From Rhizomys pruinosus (taxonomy: Eukaryota; Chordata; Mammalia; Rodentia; Spalacidae), in NCBI GenBank assembly GCA_009823505.1, contig VZQC01013305.1, positions 676,609-740,608 on the forward strand: a stretch of 64,000 nt of DNA, given 5' to 3'. How positions within the stretch are numbered: the first letter of the stretch is position 1; each line of letters begins with the position of its first letter. This document shows positions 34,376 to 46,350 of the stretch, piece by piece. The notes below the pieces were generated by a model. The model was given only the letters and a program-made list of their open reading frames with translations. It ran no database searches and had not been told where the DNA came from. The position numbers were made by a program, and so were the translations under genes.

Positions 34376-36110
34376 GTGATGATTACCCCCATTCCCTCTG
34401 TAGAAAACCCATTAAATTGGCTACACTCTCCTAAACTGGAGTTTTTGAAGAGTCTCTTCCTTGGTCTGTTTTCAGGTTCAAGGGACAAGGGAGAATGCAG
34501 GATGCCAAATTGTGCTGCTGTTGAGAAAGCCCACCTGCAGCTCTCCCTGAATGGAAAAATTTCTGACAAATTGGCACAGTCTAATAGGATGGACAGAAAG
34601 AGGGCTATGCTTAGAAAGAGCAATGCAGTTCCTTCTGATATGGGGGAAGAGATTGACAACTGAAGTGAAGGAGGATGAGAGTACAGAGGAAACTGTGGCA
34701 TGGTGGATTGCCTGAATAGCAGCTGGCTGGTGTAGTGGTGGTGGTACGGATTATGAAGTGGACTTTAAGATGTGGAACTAAAGTGAAGAAACAGGCATTT
34801 AAGGTCAATGGGAGAAATTCTTGGCTGGCAATCCACTTTTAGGTGGTGAAGAGTGGCATGACTAATTGAACAATGAGGTCTGCCCCTGTGAATATGGAGA
34901 TGTTTTGAAAACAGCATACAGGTATAGAGCAAACTTTGCAAGCCCTGTGAGTAGCAAATCAGGAGCGGGAATTGCAACAAGTCATAGCTGAGGTAGCATG
35001 GCCCTTACTTTGTATTATTAGAGATCTATCTCAGATACAAGAGGAAACCCAGAAAGAGATTAAAATTTAAGGGGGAAATTAGAACAAGAAAAGAATAAGA
35101 GGCTGATGTCTTCGGTATTGGCCTCTGACATTGCCAGTAAACTGCATTAAAGAGAAAAAGAGGTAGAAGTGATAACCTGCCATTTTTTACAACTAGAGGG
35201 CCAGAAGAGGAAAAGAGCCGAGATTAGATCCAAAATGAAGGAGGCAGATAATGATGAGGAACAGAGTGACCTAAAAAAAGTGCAAGATGCCACTAAGGTT
35301 TGACCTTTAATATGAAGCAAAGAAAAATCCATGTTTTCCCATGCTAATGGTGATCTTAGCAATGCCCCATGGCAGGAAACTAAAGCAACTGGGACATGGT
35401 GGAAGATGGAATTATGTTAAGTGCTGCAGAAGCAGGAAAGTTTAGCAATATAACCACCTATCCCTCCTTGAGACATAGGCTGCATAATCTGAGGCAACAC
35501 AGGGGAACTCAGTCTCTGGTGGACTGGCTTTTATGATACATTAGAGATACTTGGTCATCCCCAGTGTAGGTTTCCATGAATACCAGAGGGTGGAAGAAGG
35601 CAGGAGAAGGGTGAATACTCCTGAGAGAACTAGGTATAAGGAAAACAATATATAGTGCCCAGTTCACAAGGCCAATTAGTACTGGAAAAATGATTAAACA
35701 AGGACCTCAAGATTGGTATGTAGCTTTAATGGCTATGCTGAGTATCTTGATGGAACAGAATCATTACAAAGTAGGAAAGGATTTGTCAGATCTTAGTTAC
35801 CTAGACCAGCATGTAAAGTTTGTCTGTAAAAGAGTAGAAGAACCTAAAGGTGATATAAAATGACCGAAACCAAAAAGGAAGTCTCCTTGTGTTCCTGGAG
35901 GCAAATGTAGCAAGATTTGTGTCAAGCCCAAGTTCCTAAAGAAAAAAAATGATAAAAAGACAAATTTTGTGCTCAACAGCTTCTGGAAGGCTTTAAAGAC
36001 TGATGAAGAGTTCATAGAAGCCATAGGGAGCATAAAATCTGTCCCATGTTTGGATAAGGAACCTCCCAGATTAAACACAGCAAATTTCTCTGCCTAGAAA
36101 GCTTATGCTA
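34376..36110 (+). mobile_element. Endogenous-retrovirus-like internal remnant (gag-like)
   Basis: Several plus-strand segments look like decayed coding sequence in one direction: 34376-34663 is open for 95 codons, 35000-35310 is Lys/Glu-rich, and 35450-36100 has long stretches with few stops, including a short hydrophobic/Trp-containing block near 35515-35535 of the kind seen in ERV-L/MaLR gag. No LTR, primer-binding site, protease or reverse transcriptase was identified. Stops and frame changes are present, so it is inactive. The assignment to ERV-L/MaLR is an inference; a decayed retrocopy of a cellular gene is the alternative. Confidence 0.4.
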
Positions 36111-36810
36111 GGTAGGTGTGGAGGCAATTTACCTCACAGGACATCTCCTAGCAGCCAATGAGGTCAATGAAAAGATCACAGTTGTACCTGCAACTAGGAG
36201 TCATGCTCAAAGGCTTGCCTGACCCAGAAACCAGCAAGTATAACAGGGGTGAATGCAGACCTATTCCTCCTTGGCCCTGTGCAGAGCTGGACAGCTTGAG
36301 CCAGGCTTAATTATTCTATCAAAGATAAAGATATACAAGGAGGATATATATAATTATTCCAGGATACCAAATGGATTCAAGAAAATGACTACAGATACTG
36401 AAGAATTAAGTTAATGCTTATTATCCATGCTACTGTACCCAATGTTCGTCTTTTGAGACAACAATTGGTACAAATAGATAAGATCTTCCCATGCTGCTTT
36501 AGAACTTATTTATGTTTGATTTAATACTTACTGTAAATGTCTGAGTGTTTTACAGATGTGATACTCACTGGAGAGATATCAAGTACACCTAAATAAATAA
36601 ATATTAAAAGTAAATTCACTAAGGGATACCAGGGCTAGGTCTAAATATGAAATCATTGGGAACTTTATGGTTGGGTAAGACGTAAATATTCACCAAGATG
36701 GTGAATATTCTTCAATGACCTGCACCTGTATGTGTCAAAGTGTAAACAGATATCTAATAAAAATAAAAAAATAGAGCCCCCCAAATTGTACAATTATTAA
36801 ATAAAAACTT
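36111..36810. other. No gene; short hairpin
   Basis: AT-rich. A perfect 10-bp-arm hairpin (aatattcacc / ggtgaatatt, 5-base loop) lies at 36685-36709, and AATAAA-rich sequence follows at 36759. May be the 3' flank of the retroviral remnant. Confidence 0.4.
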
Positions 36811-37160
36811 CAGTGCCAGGGGTGGGATGCTCCCCCCATGAGGTGTTGGCCAAGGAGGCTCTGCAGGCCCCCAAAACAAAGGCTATTATTGCTGCTAATG
36901 TTGGTTGAACAATGGAAGCAGATGTTAACACCCTATTGCTTAAGACATGGCATGATGTGAGCATGGGAAAGAGAAATCATGCTGGGACCCAGCTAAGAGC
37001 TCCCTGCTACCAGACAGCTGGCCTTTATAGTGCTGGAGAGTACTATGTAGATCACTATGGAGAAATGGCCCCCAAATTTCTACTACAGACCCCTGAAGCT
37101 GCACTATCACATGCCAAACAAGATGTTCCTACTGGTGCAATAGCTGCTGTCTAGTATATG
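36811..37160 (+). other. Unclassified repeat-like block with an 80-codon open frame
   Basis: More GC-rich than its surroundings, with abrupt base-composition edges. Contains an open frame at 36912-37154 without a motif I recognise. I suspect an interspersed repeat (for example LTR-derived) from its general look but cannot name it. Confidence 0.35.
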
Positions 37161-40100
37161 GACAATCAGCAAAATTCTAATTGTATTTAAGACCTGCTCC
37201 CTGGGGAGGAACACACATCTGAGTAGTAGTGTTTTTAATGACACTCTGAATTGATTATGTTTTTCACATTCATTAGGTAATCAAATCCTCTTATAATAAA
37301 TTGACCTGCCTGATTTTTTTGTCAGTAAAAGACTTCAAGTGTTACTTGTTAAATTACAAAAATAATTTAAATTTAGAAGCTAGAAGATATTTAAATCTAA
37401 ATAATGTCAACTTTGCTTTTCATGGTTAAACTCAACTTTATTATCTAAACAATGCACCATTTCTCATTAAAATTTTAATATAGCAAAACATTAGGGGAGA
37501 TTTGATTTTTTCTTTAAATACCATAAAAATGTACCCTCTTTATTACAGTTGTTATTGGAACCTTATTTCAAAAAATTGTTGCTAAACTCAACTCTTATTT
37601 TGCTAGGACATTCTAATTAAATCAGAAAAATAAGACTTTTTCTATAGATCACCATCACCAAGAAATCTAAGGCTGATCTTTAACCAAAATGCTTGTTATT
37701 CCACATGATAATAAAGAGGCTAAGCAAATCTCTTATCTTCAATATTTCATTTTCAGAAGAAATATTTTAATTCACATAAGCATTGTCAAGGTGACTATTC
37801 TAAGTGCTCATGTCTCTCTAGAACAATAAAGTACCTATTTGCAAGTGTGTGGTAAGGCTACCACAATATAACAGCATAGGATACAAATATTTATATTATT
37901 AACTACAATTATAGTAATAATAGATAGGTATAACAAAGACTAAAATTATACTATAATATTTTCATGTACTAAGTACTATACAATTTAATTAAATGAATAA
38001 ATTAACACTGCATTAAACACTGTAGATCAAATGATGAACATTGACTCATGAATTGATCTTTTAGATCAATTACATATAATTTTCCAGACTATTTATTTGC
38101 TTCCATTAAAGGGTTCATTATAACAAAATATATATTCTTCAAAATACTAGTGTTAGTAATACCAAATATTATTCTACAATTTAAAAGTCAGTAAATTATA
38201 ATCCAGGCAGGATATAAATGACTAGGCCAATGTGATAAGAACTGTAGATGCAAAACCCAGAACCATTGTTCAGATGTGTCATCCCCAATATATAACATAT
38301 GTGTCAAATTTTCAGAACCTGTGCTGAGTTCATGATAGTTATAAACCAGAAATTTATTAGTATTTAGTAAATCTCATGTTTTTCTGTATTTTTATATATA
38401 GTGTTTAGAATTCTCCTATTTTGTGATTATCATGTAATCTTCCATAAATTAGATGCCTACATGGTGTGCACACCAGAGTTCACCTTTCTTCCTGGGTAAC
38501 AAATGTTCAGTTCTTGCTATACCTTTCCATTCTAGAGTCTATGTGAGTCCTTTTAAGATAGAGGTTGTGCATAGATTTAATCCAACTTAAAATGCATTCA
38601 AATATAACAAAGGACATATTGTGCAGACCCACACTTCTACAAAAATATAGACTAAATTTCTTAACTGGGTGTGGCTTGAAGAAAGGGAATTAGTAGACAT
38701 GAGTGTAAAGGCAGCTCACAAACTTACAGGAACAGATAGCAACAGATCAGCAAATGCATCAAGCAGAAACTTGATGACACTACAATATTAGTTCAGCCCT
38801 GAATATAGGGGAATTGAAGAGATGAGGAAGACAGGGAGAGAGGGGAGGGGGAGGGCAAGAAGAGTGACTAGAGTGACACTTTGATAAGATAGATGCTTAT
38901 GGTCATTTTTCCCTAATATAAACCAAGGTACAATAAGAGAACAACAAAAAGATGTAGATAATAAAGTTCTAATTGTTATTCCAAAGAATAAAGAAGACGT
39001 TGTTGCTTTAGTAAATGCTGTTTGGATTTATGGGTAGAGATAAAGAAGCATCATAATGCATGATGATTCAGCCCAGCAATTTTCTACTCACATACAACTC
39101 ATTACACAATCCTATCTGATGATAGATCCCACATGATGAGATGAAATGTACAGACACTAAACTGTGTGGCCTGTATTCATGAAGTTCTTTTCCTTGTGAT
39201 ATTTTCATTTTCTTATACCCCAAAGAGCACTTCTGAGTTCTGCTGTTGCAGAGACACAGGCTTCTGGGGTCACAGCCCATATATTCCACTTGGAGTGTCA
39301 GAGAATAATGAATATAGACAATTACAAATGGTCCTTAAGAATTTTTCGGACAATACATGGCAAATGGTTGTTTCTGCTGCAGGCTGTGATACTGCCATCT
39401 CATTCATCTTGGTGCATTCAGCTTCTCAGATTTATGTTGGAATATTCCTCACTACATGAAAAAAACCTCAGGTTGGGAAGAAATCAAGTTTATGCTAAGA
39501 TTTAACTTAGAGGTGACAAAGTAATAAATATTAAATTAACTGATATACTTTTACAGTTCAATTCAGTTCCTGGATCTGTGCTGATCTCATTAGACACTGG
39601 CACCATCTGTGTCCTGGTGTGAACCAGAGGCCATGCTCTTTCTCTAGGAACTCTTGTTAATTTTACCTGAGACACTTAACACATCTTTCTCAGGGATAAA
39701 TGTGAATTTTAGTCTAACATTATTCTCACAATCTTAAAGGCAGCAGGGTGTAAATTAATAAGATTTTACCAAAATAGATTTAGGGCTAAGAAAGGATTCC
39801 TGTGTCTTTCCAAATAAAGGCTTGGTTAAAACTGGATATTAATTTAATTAATGTTCTGTTCGTTTAATCAAAGAGGCTCTCATTCAACACTCGCTGATAA
39901 GATTTAAGTTTTGAGAAAAATTCATCTTTTTTGACATCAGAAGTCATGAAAATCTGAGGTCAGAATCTGAAGCTGTAACAATGAGGTGATAATCACTAAG
40001 TGAAAAGCCACAGCAAAAATTCAGTTACCCAAACACTAATACCTTAAATATGAACTGACAGAGGATCTGATGCTGTCACTCTCTTTGAGTGATTTTTCCA

Positions 40101-40534
40101 TCTCCTGTTTTTCTCTGAAAAAGGAAGCATTTTCCTAATTAAATTTGCATATTGCAGTACCAGATACAGCCTAAACAAAAGCCACTTTTACAGAAAGCCA
40201 TTTTGTTTATGTTGTATTGTTAAAAAAAAATTTACCACAAATACATGCATTAAAGGAGTGTTATAGTTGAGAGTTAGAGCCATGGCTCCGGCTGTCCTTC
40301 CTCATTAGACTGATTTGCCCATGCATTTCAAATCACTTGGGAAGCTTTTAAAAAGTTCTTCTAATGACCGAGACAGATTTTTCTGGCACTGGCACTTGAA
40401 TGTTAGCGTTCTTAGAATTTTCCTAAGTAGTATGCAGAATTTACTGGAGAACCTATCTCAATAAATTACAGGTCAGTAGAGAAACTCTTGTTTCTTGCCT
40501 CTTAGTTAGGTAATTCTTCTTGAAACTCCGACCT
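37161..40534. other. No gene or named repeat
   Basis: AT-rich DNA. A purine-rich patch is at 38820-38862. The open frame 39166-39459 has no motif and no flanking gene signals. Confidence 0.45.
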
Positions 40535-40735
40535 AATTTTTTCATATTTATTTCTATATGTGTATGAATGTATTGCCTGCATGTATGCAATGTACTCATA
40601 TCATGAAATGCCCAAAGAGCTCAGAAGACATGGGATCCCCTGGAACGAGAGTCACTGACAGTTGTTAGCTGTCATGAGCATGACTGGGAATCAAACCCAG
40701 TGAACTGTGAACTCTTTAATCATTATATTTTGTCT
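40535..40735 (-). mobile_element. B3-like SINE, antisense, old
   Basis: 'atgtgtatgaatgtattgcc' (antisense tail side), 'gagctcagaagacatgggat', 'cccctggaacgagagtcact', 'gactgggaatcaaacccagt' (antisense B box). No 17-bp duplication. Confidence 0.8.
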
Positions 40736-41078
40736 CTTGTCTTATGTGGTTTTGTTTGTAAATTACACATGCCCATAACTAGGGACTAATTTTCTCTTAT
40801 TTATATATATTTTGAGACAAATTCATTCAGTAAACAATTTAAAAACCCTAATATTAAACATTTTTTTCTAAACAAGCACATAGAACAAGTTGAGAGTGAG
40901 CATGACATTTGGAAAAATAAAAAATACGTCAACATGCACAAACTAATCAGTATATCCTATCGCACTCTTAGAATGCAAAGAAAAAACATACATAGTCATC
41001 TCAATTTATGCCAGAAAGGTAGTTAACAAAATTCACCATCCAGTCCTGATGAAATTTTTAAACAAAATAAGCAAGTGT

Positions 41079-41274
41079 CTGGAGAGATAGATGGCTTTCA
41101 GCTTTCAATCAAGTGTGATAATCAGAGGATCTGAGTTTGGATCATTAACAACCAGACAAAAGCCAATGATTGTGGCAGGCTGCAGAGCTCATGAGGCACA
41201 GCCTGGGGTGGAAGCTCTGGATTCAGTGAGGTGGAAACTATTGAGAAAAATGTCACACCTCAATGTCTGGCCTA

Positions 41275-41331
<57 letters not shown>
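41079..41331 (+). mobile_element. SINE-like block ending in (CA)n
   Basis: Starts 'gtctggagagatagatggct' like a tRNA-derived SINE head, has 'aatgtctggcctacacacat' and ends in pure CA (about 41282-41331). The middle does not match the B2 or B3 copies here. Inserted in the old L1. Confidence 0.6.
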
Positions 41332-41332
<1 letters not shown>

Positions 41333-41604
41333 ACCTCTTACACATGCAAAATATTCCCAAAATGTAGACAAAATTACCTCAATGTAACATCATAAAAGCC
41401 ATCTGTGAAAATCCTACAGCTAACACCATTACCAAAAGGGAAAATGAATGTTCTTTCTAAAGATGACCTTTAGCACTTCTATTCCATGTGGTGCTAGAAC
41501 CCTGAACCAGAGCAATTAAGCCCAAGGAAGCAGTAAAATACCCCAAAATTGCAACAGGAAAAAATAAATATCACTTTCTTTTAGGTATCATAATAAAACG
41601 TCAA

Positions 41605-41841
41605 GGGCTGGAGAGATGGCCTAGCGGTTAAGAGCGCTGACTGCTCTTGCAGAGGACCAGGGCTCAATCCCCAGCACCCACATGGTGACTGGGAAACGTC
41701 TGTAACTCCAATTCCAGGAGAACTCCAGTTCCAGGGGAATCTGACACCCTCTTCTGACCTCCGTGGCATTGCACGACACGGGTGCACAAACCTACATGCA
41801 GACAGTACATTCATACACATAAAATAAATAAATAAAAAATA
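41605..41841 (+). mobile_element. B2-type SINE, full length, with target-site duplication
   Basis: 'gggctggagagatggcctag', B-box region 'gggctcaatcccc', both 17-bp units, AATAAA-rich tail. Perfect 13-bp duplication aataaaacgtcaa at 41592-41604 and 41842-41854. Confidence 0.97.
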
Positions 41842-42042
41842 AATAAAACGTCAAAAACTCAAAGGAACTCTATAAAACTTTTCTAGAACTAATAAATGAA
41901 TTGGGAAAATACAGGTACAAAATCAAGATACATAAATTCAAAGGGATTTTTTTGTACAACTATCAAACTATCCATAAGAGAACTGAAGGAACAATCTCAT
42001 TTAAAATAAGAGCAAAGAACAAAATACTTGAAAATCAATTTC

Positions 42043-42670
42043 GACACAGCTCTAGGCGGGGTCTGGCGGGGGGCAGCTGGGAGAGGGTCTCGCTGTGAAC
42101 CCGTCTACGGGGTCCCCGGCCCAGAGGGACCACGCTCGGTAGGATCGAAAGGTTATTCCTGGACAAACTGTCAGCCCATGAAAGGAAACAGCCAGAATTG
42201 ACCAGAGTCCAAGTCAACAGCTCCAGAGAGTGGACTGTTTTACCTCTCATCCACCTGTGCCCCTTTTCTAAGCCTAGGGAACAACCTGCGGAAGAGGGGG
42301 CGTGGTAGAATGTAAGGGCTGCGATTGGGGTGAATGGTGAAACTACAGCAATGTAGTCTGGACACTCATTTGATCAACTTGATTGAACAAACAACCTGTC
42401 ACCCCCCACTGGATGGTGGGGCTGTAGGTGTTTGGGCACAACAGCCTGCAGATAGGTTTTGCATGAAGGATGCTTGTACTCATGGATTATCACTTATAGC
42501 TAAAAATGAAAAAAAAAAACTGAGAGAAAGATGCAGGACAGTTATGGCAGAATGCATGATCTGGGATGGGGGGGGGGGGAGAGGGAAAGGGAAATGTGCC
42601 TGAACTGAATAGGAAAATAATGTATGAAATGCACAAAGCATCAATAAAAATAAAATAAAATAAAAAAAAA
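42043..42670 (+). mobile_element. 628-bp G-tract retroposon, complete copy (unclassified family)
   Basis: Bounded by a perfect 13-bp duplication gaaaatcaatttc (42030-42042 and 42671-42683), so it inserted as one unit by L1-type target-primed reverse transcription. Structure: GC-rich first ~130 bp ('gacacagctctaggcggggt', 'ggggtccccggcccagaggg'); middle with 'ctgcgattggggtgaatggt' and a hairpin ccccac/gtgggg near 42406-42423; A-run at 42510; 3' module with 'gaaagatgcaggacagttat', a G12 tract near 42570, 'tgaaatgcacaaagcatcaa' and AATAAA-rich tail. No open frame of note, no LTR ends, no B box found. Related copies at 43477, 55461, 55857; 3' module alone at 20048, 7735, 8500, 3640. Confidence 0.85.
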
Positions 42671-43476
42671 GAAAATCAATTTCATCTAAGAGGTGATATA
42701 TACTAAAAAAGTATGACATTGAAAAATTAGACATAAATCAGTGAAAAGCCAGTCCATATATTACAAAAATTATCATTATCTCTCTATATTACATATAATA
42801 TAGTTTAATCTATAGATTTAGCAAAATCCTTATCAAATTTGAACATTATGAACACTAAGGAAAACCTAAGTAATCAAAGAAATATTGATAATGAATAAAT
42901 TTGAAGATATTAAACTTTCTGATATCCTAATAAAATTGGATAGCCAATCTTATCCTATAATAATAACAATAATAATAACAAGCATTGATGTGTCTGATAA
43001 TAATAATAATAGTAATAAAATAGCAATTGATTGGCATAAAATCAAACAAGCGGAGCCATAAAACTAAATGTGGAACCTGGAATTAAAAATATGCATGTAT
43101 GGTTATTTTGTTTTCATCAAAAGCATCATGAATTCTTAATGGGGCAAATCACATCAGATATGCAGGTACAAAAGAATGAATCTGGAGTCCTGGCATGCAC
43201 TCTACACAAAAGTCAACTCAAACTGCATTAGACTTCAACATAGACTATCAAACCCACAGTGATGGTCAGTGAAAATGCAGGAACAGTCAAGAAGACTTAT
43301 AATAAAAGTCAAAATAAAGTTGGCACTCCAGTGAACTGAAACACTCCTACAGGGCACAGAAACAATCAGTGAAATGAAAAAAGCTGTGGAAGGGAAGGCA
43401 ATATTCACAAACTGTATAGCTAGTAAAAGTGTTAATATTCAACGTTATAAGGGGGGTCACACGACTCAAGGGCAGA

Positions 43477-43677
43477 ATCAAACCACTTGTACTCATGGAT
43501 TATCACTTATAGCTAAAAAATGAAAAAAAAAAAACAGAGAAAGATGCAGGACAGTTATGGCAGAATGCATGATCTGGGATGGGGGGGGGGAGAGGGAAAG
43601 GGAAATGTGCCTGAACTGAATAGGAAAATAATGTATGAAATGCACAAAGCATCAATAAAAATAAAATAAAATAAAAG
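43477..43677 (+). mobile_element. G-tract retroposon, 5'-truncated copy
   Basis: Near-identical to 42471-42660: starts at 'cttgtactcatggattatca' and ends 'gcatcaataaaaataaaata'. 5' truncation with the same 3' end is typical of L1-mediated insertion. No clear target-site duplication found. Confidence 0.88.
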
Positions 43678-44148
43678 AATTTAAATTTGTGAATGTTTTA
43701 GACAGTGTGCCTGACATCTCTTATCGTCTTAACTTTCCTGACTCTGTTTTTATATTACTTGATTTAATCCCTGTATTAATCCAGAATTAAAAAAAATATT
43801 CTTTCAGGTCTAAAAAAAATAGGCAAGGGACTGGAAGACATTTTCCCAAAGAAAATATACAAAACACCATTAGATAATACAAAATACAAGAAGACACAGA
43901 CCATCACTAGTCATCATTGAATACAGTTGTGTTTTAGGATGTAGAGAAAAGGGAACCATTTTATACTATTAATGGGAACATAAATTGACATAAAATTACG
44001 GAAAATAAAAATAATTAAAAATAAAGTAATCCTGTGGTTTTGCACCTCTACTTCCAGATAAACACATATGTACTAGATAAGTGCTCATTCATGTTTATCA
44101 TTCAATTACTCATTAACCATATTGTATTGCACACATGAAATTACTTTT

Positions 44149-44288
44149 TTTTTGTCATTTCGAGACAGGGTAGCCCCAGCTGTCCTGGAACTCGCTCTGT
44201 AGACCAGGCTGGCCTTGAACTCACAAAGATCCGCCTGCCTCTGCCTCCCAAGGGCTAGGATTAAAGGCGTGCGCCACCATGCTCGGCA
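44149..44288 (-). mobile_element. B1 SINE, antisense, with target-site duplication
   Basis: 'tcatttcgagacagggtagc' lacks about 8 bp of the usual B1 here; the rest is standard ('gaccaggctggccttgaact', 'gggctaggattaaaggcgtg'). Perfect 11-bp duplication aaattactttt at 44138-44148 and 44289-44299. Confidence 0.96.
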
Positions 44289-44509
44289 AAATTACTTTTA
44301 AGTAGAGTTAATATCTCATCATGGAGAAGGAAGGTAAACTATGTGGAGAGGTTTTATACAGTGATAGATAAATAAATATACATATCTAATTGTATACATA
44401 TACAAATTTATAACAATTTAATTCAAAAATTAAAATTAAGAATATGAGAAAATAAGATAAATTTCAAATCATTTATATTAAGTAAAAGTTTAACTTTAAA
44501 AGGTAAATA

Positions 44510-44710
44510 TGGCCTGAACAGATGGTTCAAGAGTTAAGAGCTCTGATTGCTCTTGCAGAGTACCTGGGTTTGGTTCCCAGCACCCACAGGATGGCTAAAA
44601 ATCATTCATAACTTCAATTCCAGTGGACCTGACATCTTCTTCTGGCCTCCTTGGGCATTGCACGAATGAGTGCACTTACATTCAGGCAAAATACTCATGC
44701 ACATATTTAA
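44510..44710 (+). mobile_element. B3-like SINE, sense
   Basis: 'tggcctgaacagatggttca', 'tctgattgctcttgcagagt', B box 'gggtttggttcccag', single 'aacttcaattccagtgg' unit, 'aggcaaaatactcatgcaca' tail side. Confidence 0.87.
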
Positions 44711-46000
44711 CAACTTTGTTTATTGCACATTTTTTTCATTCAGCACATTGTCAGAGCTTAAGTTTTTGATCACAAGCTGTCTTCTTATAGCCTTCAGCCT
44801 TGTTTTCATCCTTCCTCCTGAGAGGAATTATCTAAGCACTGTTCCAAACACAGCATCGTTCTTAAGTTCTTAAGGTTAAGACTTGATCAGTCTAGATAAG
44901 ATCTCAATATGACTTCTATTGTTCCAGCAATTCTTGCATTAAAAAGACAGGTACTTTACACCACCCCCCACACAAATGATAACTGTAGAGAAAAATAGGA
45001 CAAAAACAGTCTTATAAGTATATCTGCATATAAAGGGAGAGTAGGAAATGTGTATGGATTCTGACTTGGCAGATGTTAAAAGGGGAAATTGCAGAATCTT
45101 AGAGAATCTTCTATTTTTTTTTTACCTGAATTCTGTTCCACTTATGTAGTTAACTAGGAAAGAGAGGTAAGTGCCCTGCCAGTGTATGTAGTCTCCTTTA
45201 GTTATTAACTGTGTTATGTAGGAGATTTAGCATACCAATGGAGATAATTCTGTTAGGATGTTTATAGAATAAACACTCAGTTCTATTCTCATACATGTCT
45301 GAAATGGCAAAGAATTATTTCCTTTCTTGATAAAATATATCCTCTAACCCATGCTGCCTATTTGTGTATTGGTACAACTTCCATAAATGTATATTTGCTT
45401 TCATTTGATTTCAGTTGTGTCCATAAGTTGATAATAACATCAGAAGTTCTTTGCGCACATTTCACTGTCTCTGTTCTATCTGTAGTTACTACATTTTTTT
45501 GTATGTTCTGGTGGTTGCACAGCCTTCTTATAATCTGCATGCTCCATATTTAGCTTAAAGAAATTATGGGCAGCTACCTTAATGGAGTCAGAGCTATAAT
45601 AGCACATGGTATGCACACCATTGATTTCTTCCTTGCCAGTAAAGCTCAACTCTTATTGACCTTGTCTGTTCAAGGCTCTCTTGATTTTATATTTTCTTGT
45701 TTAGGAATTAAAATCAAATATATCATGCAACTCTGGAAGACAGAGAACTACTTGAACAACTATATCAACTTGTATGACTGAAATATTGAAATTTATTTTC
45801 AAAGTTCATTCTCCTTTTAGTACTTGTCAGAGGCACCAATAACAAACAAGAAATATTATGCCTATCTATCACTTAATAACTACAGACAAATTCTTCCATC
45901 ATGTTTTCCAAGGAATCACAAAGAACCCTGGTATGGCTTTCTGTCACTCTACTCTCCAATATATTTATTTTCGTGACCCACTTTCTTAGGAAAGAAAATG

Positions 46001-46002
<2 letters not shown>
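44711..46002. other. No gene or named repeat
   Basis: AT-rich DNA. Open frames at 45362-45553 and 45566-45781 have no motif or gene context. Confidence 0.45.
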
Positions 46003-46072
<70 letters not shown>

Positions 46073-46350
46073 TATTTTTTTTTTTTTTTCTTTTAGATTA
46101 TATTTTTTTTTTTTTTTTTGTGTATTTTTTTTTTTTTATTTATATTTCTTTTTCTCTTTTGTTTTTATATTATTTATATTTTTTTGTATCTTTAGATTTT
46201 TTAGTGTTTTGTATTTTTTTTTATCTTTTATCATTGCTTGTTTTATTCTTATTTTTTTCTTGTTGATTTATTATTAGTCAGATTTCTCTTTCTTTTTTCT
46301 GCCTCCCCCCCCCCCAAAAAAAAATAAAACTTTTCTTTTTTTTTTTTTGA
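46003..46350. repeat. (TA)n and T-rich low-complexity tract
   Basis: TA repeats pass into long T-runs, then a C10 run and a short A-run. A 121-codon frame over this tract encodes mostly Phe and Tyr and is an artefact. Confidence 0.92.

Larger units (their letters stand above)
40900..44370 (+). mobile_element. Old L1 (L1M-like) ORF2 remnant hosting nested insertions
   Basis: ORF2-type sequence in the right order, in pieces: 40900-41078 ('attcaccatccagtcctgat'), 41386-41591 ('aaatcctacagctaacacca', 'accagagcaattaagccc'), 41855-42042 ('ctatccataagagaactgaa'), 42684-43476 ('gattggcataaaatcaaaca', 'acacaaaagtcaactcaaac'), 43678-44137 ('gtagagaaaagggaaccatt'). No open frame survives. It was hit by a SINE with CA repeat, a B2-type SINE, two G-tract retroposons and a B1. 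Confidence 0.78.

Noticed and set aside
34240..34701. 153-codon minus-strand frame with an Arg-Glu repeat end
   Set aside because: Its tail is the CT microsatellite read antisense, and the rest overlaps the ERV-like remnant in the opposite direction.
36685..36709. 10-bp-arm hairpin as a terminator or regulatory RNA
   Set aside because: Short hairpins are expected by chance in AT-rich DNA and no transcript context is visible.
36912..37154. 80-codon frame as a small gene
   Set aside because: No motif, no gene signals, and a repeat-like block around it.
39166..39459. 97-codon open frame as a gene
   Set aside because: No recognisable domain, no splice or promoter context, and overlapping frames of similar length in other phases.
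41189..41387. Frames encoding Cys-Val or Thr-His repeats
   Set aside because: Translation of the CA microsatellite.
45901..46266. 121-codon open frame rich in Phe and Tyr
   Set aside because: It follows TA and T homopolymer runs; low-complexity artefact.
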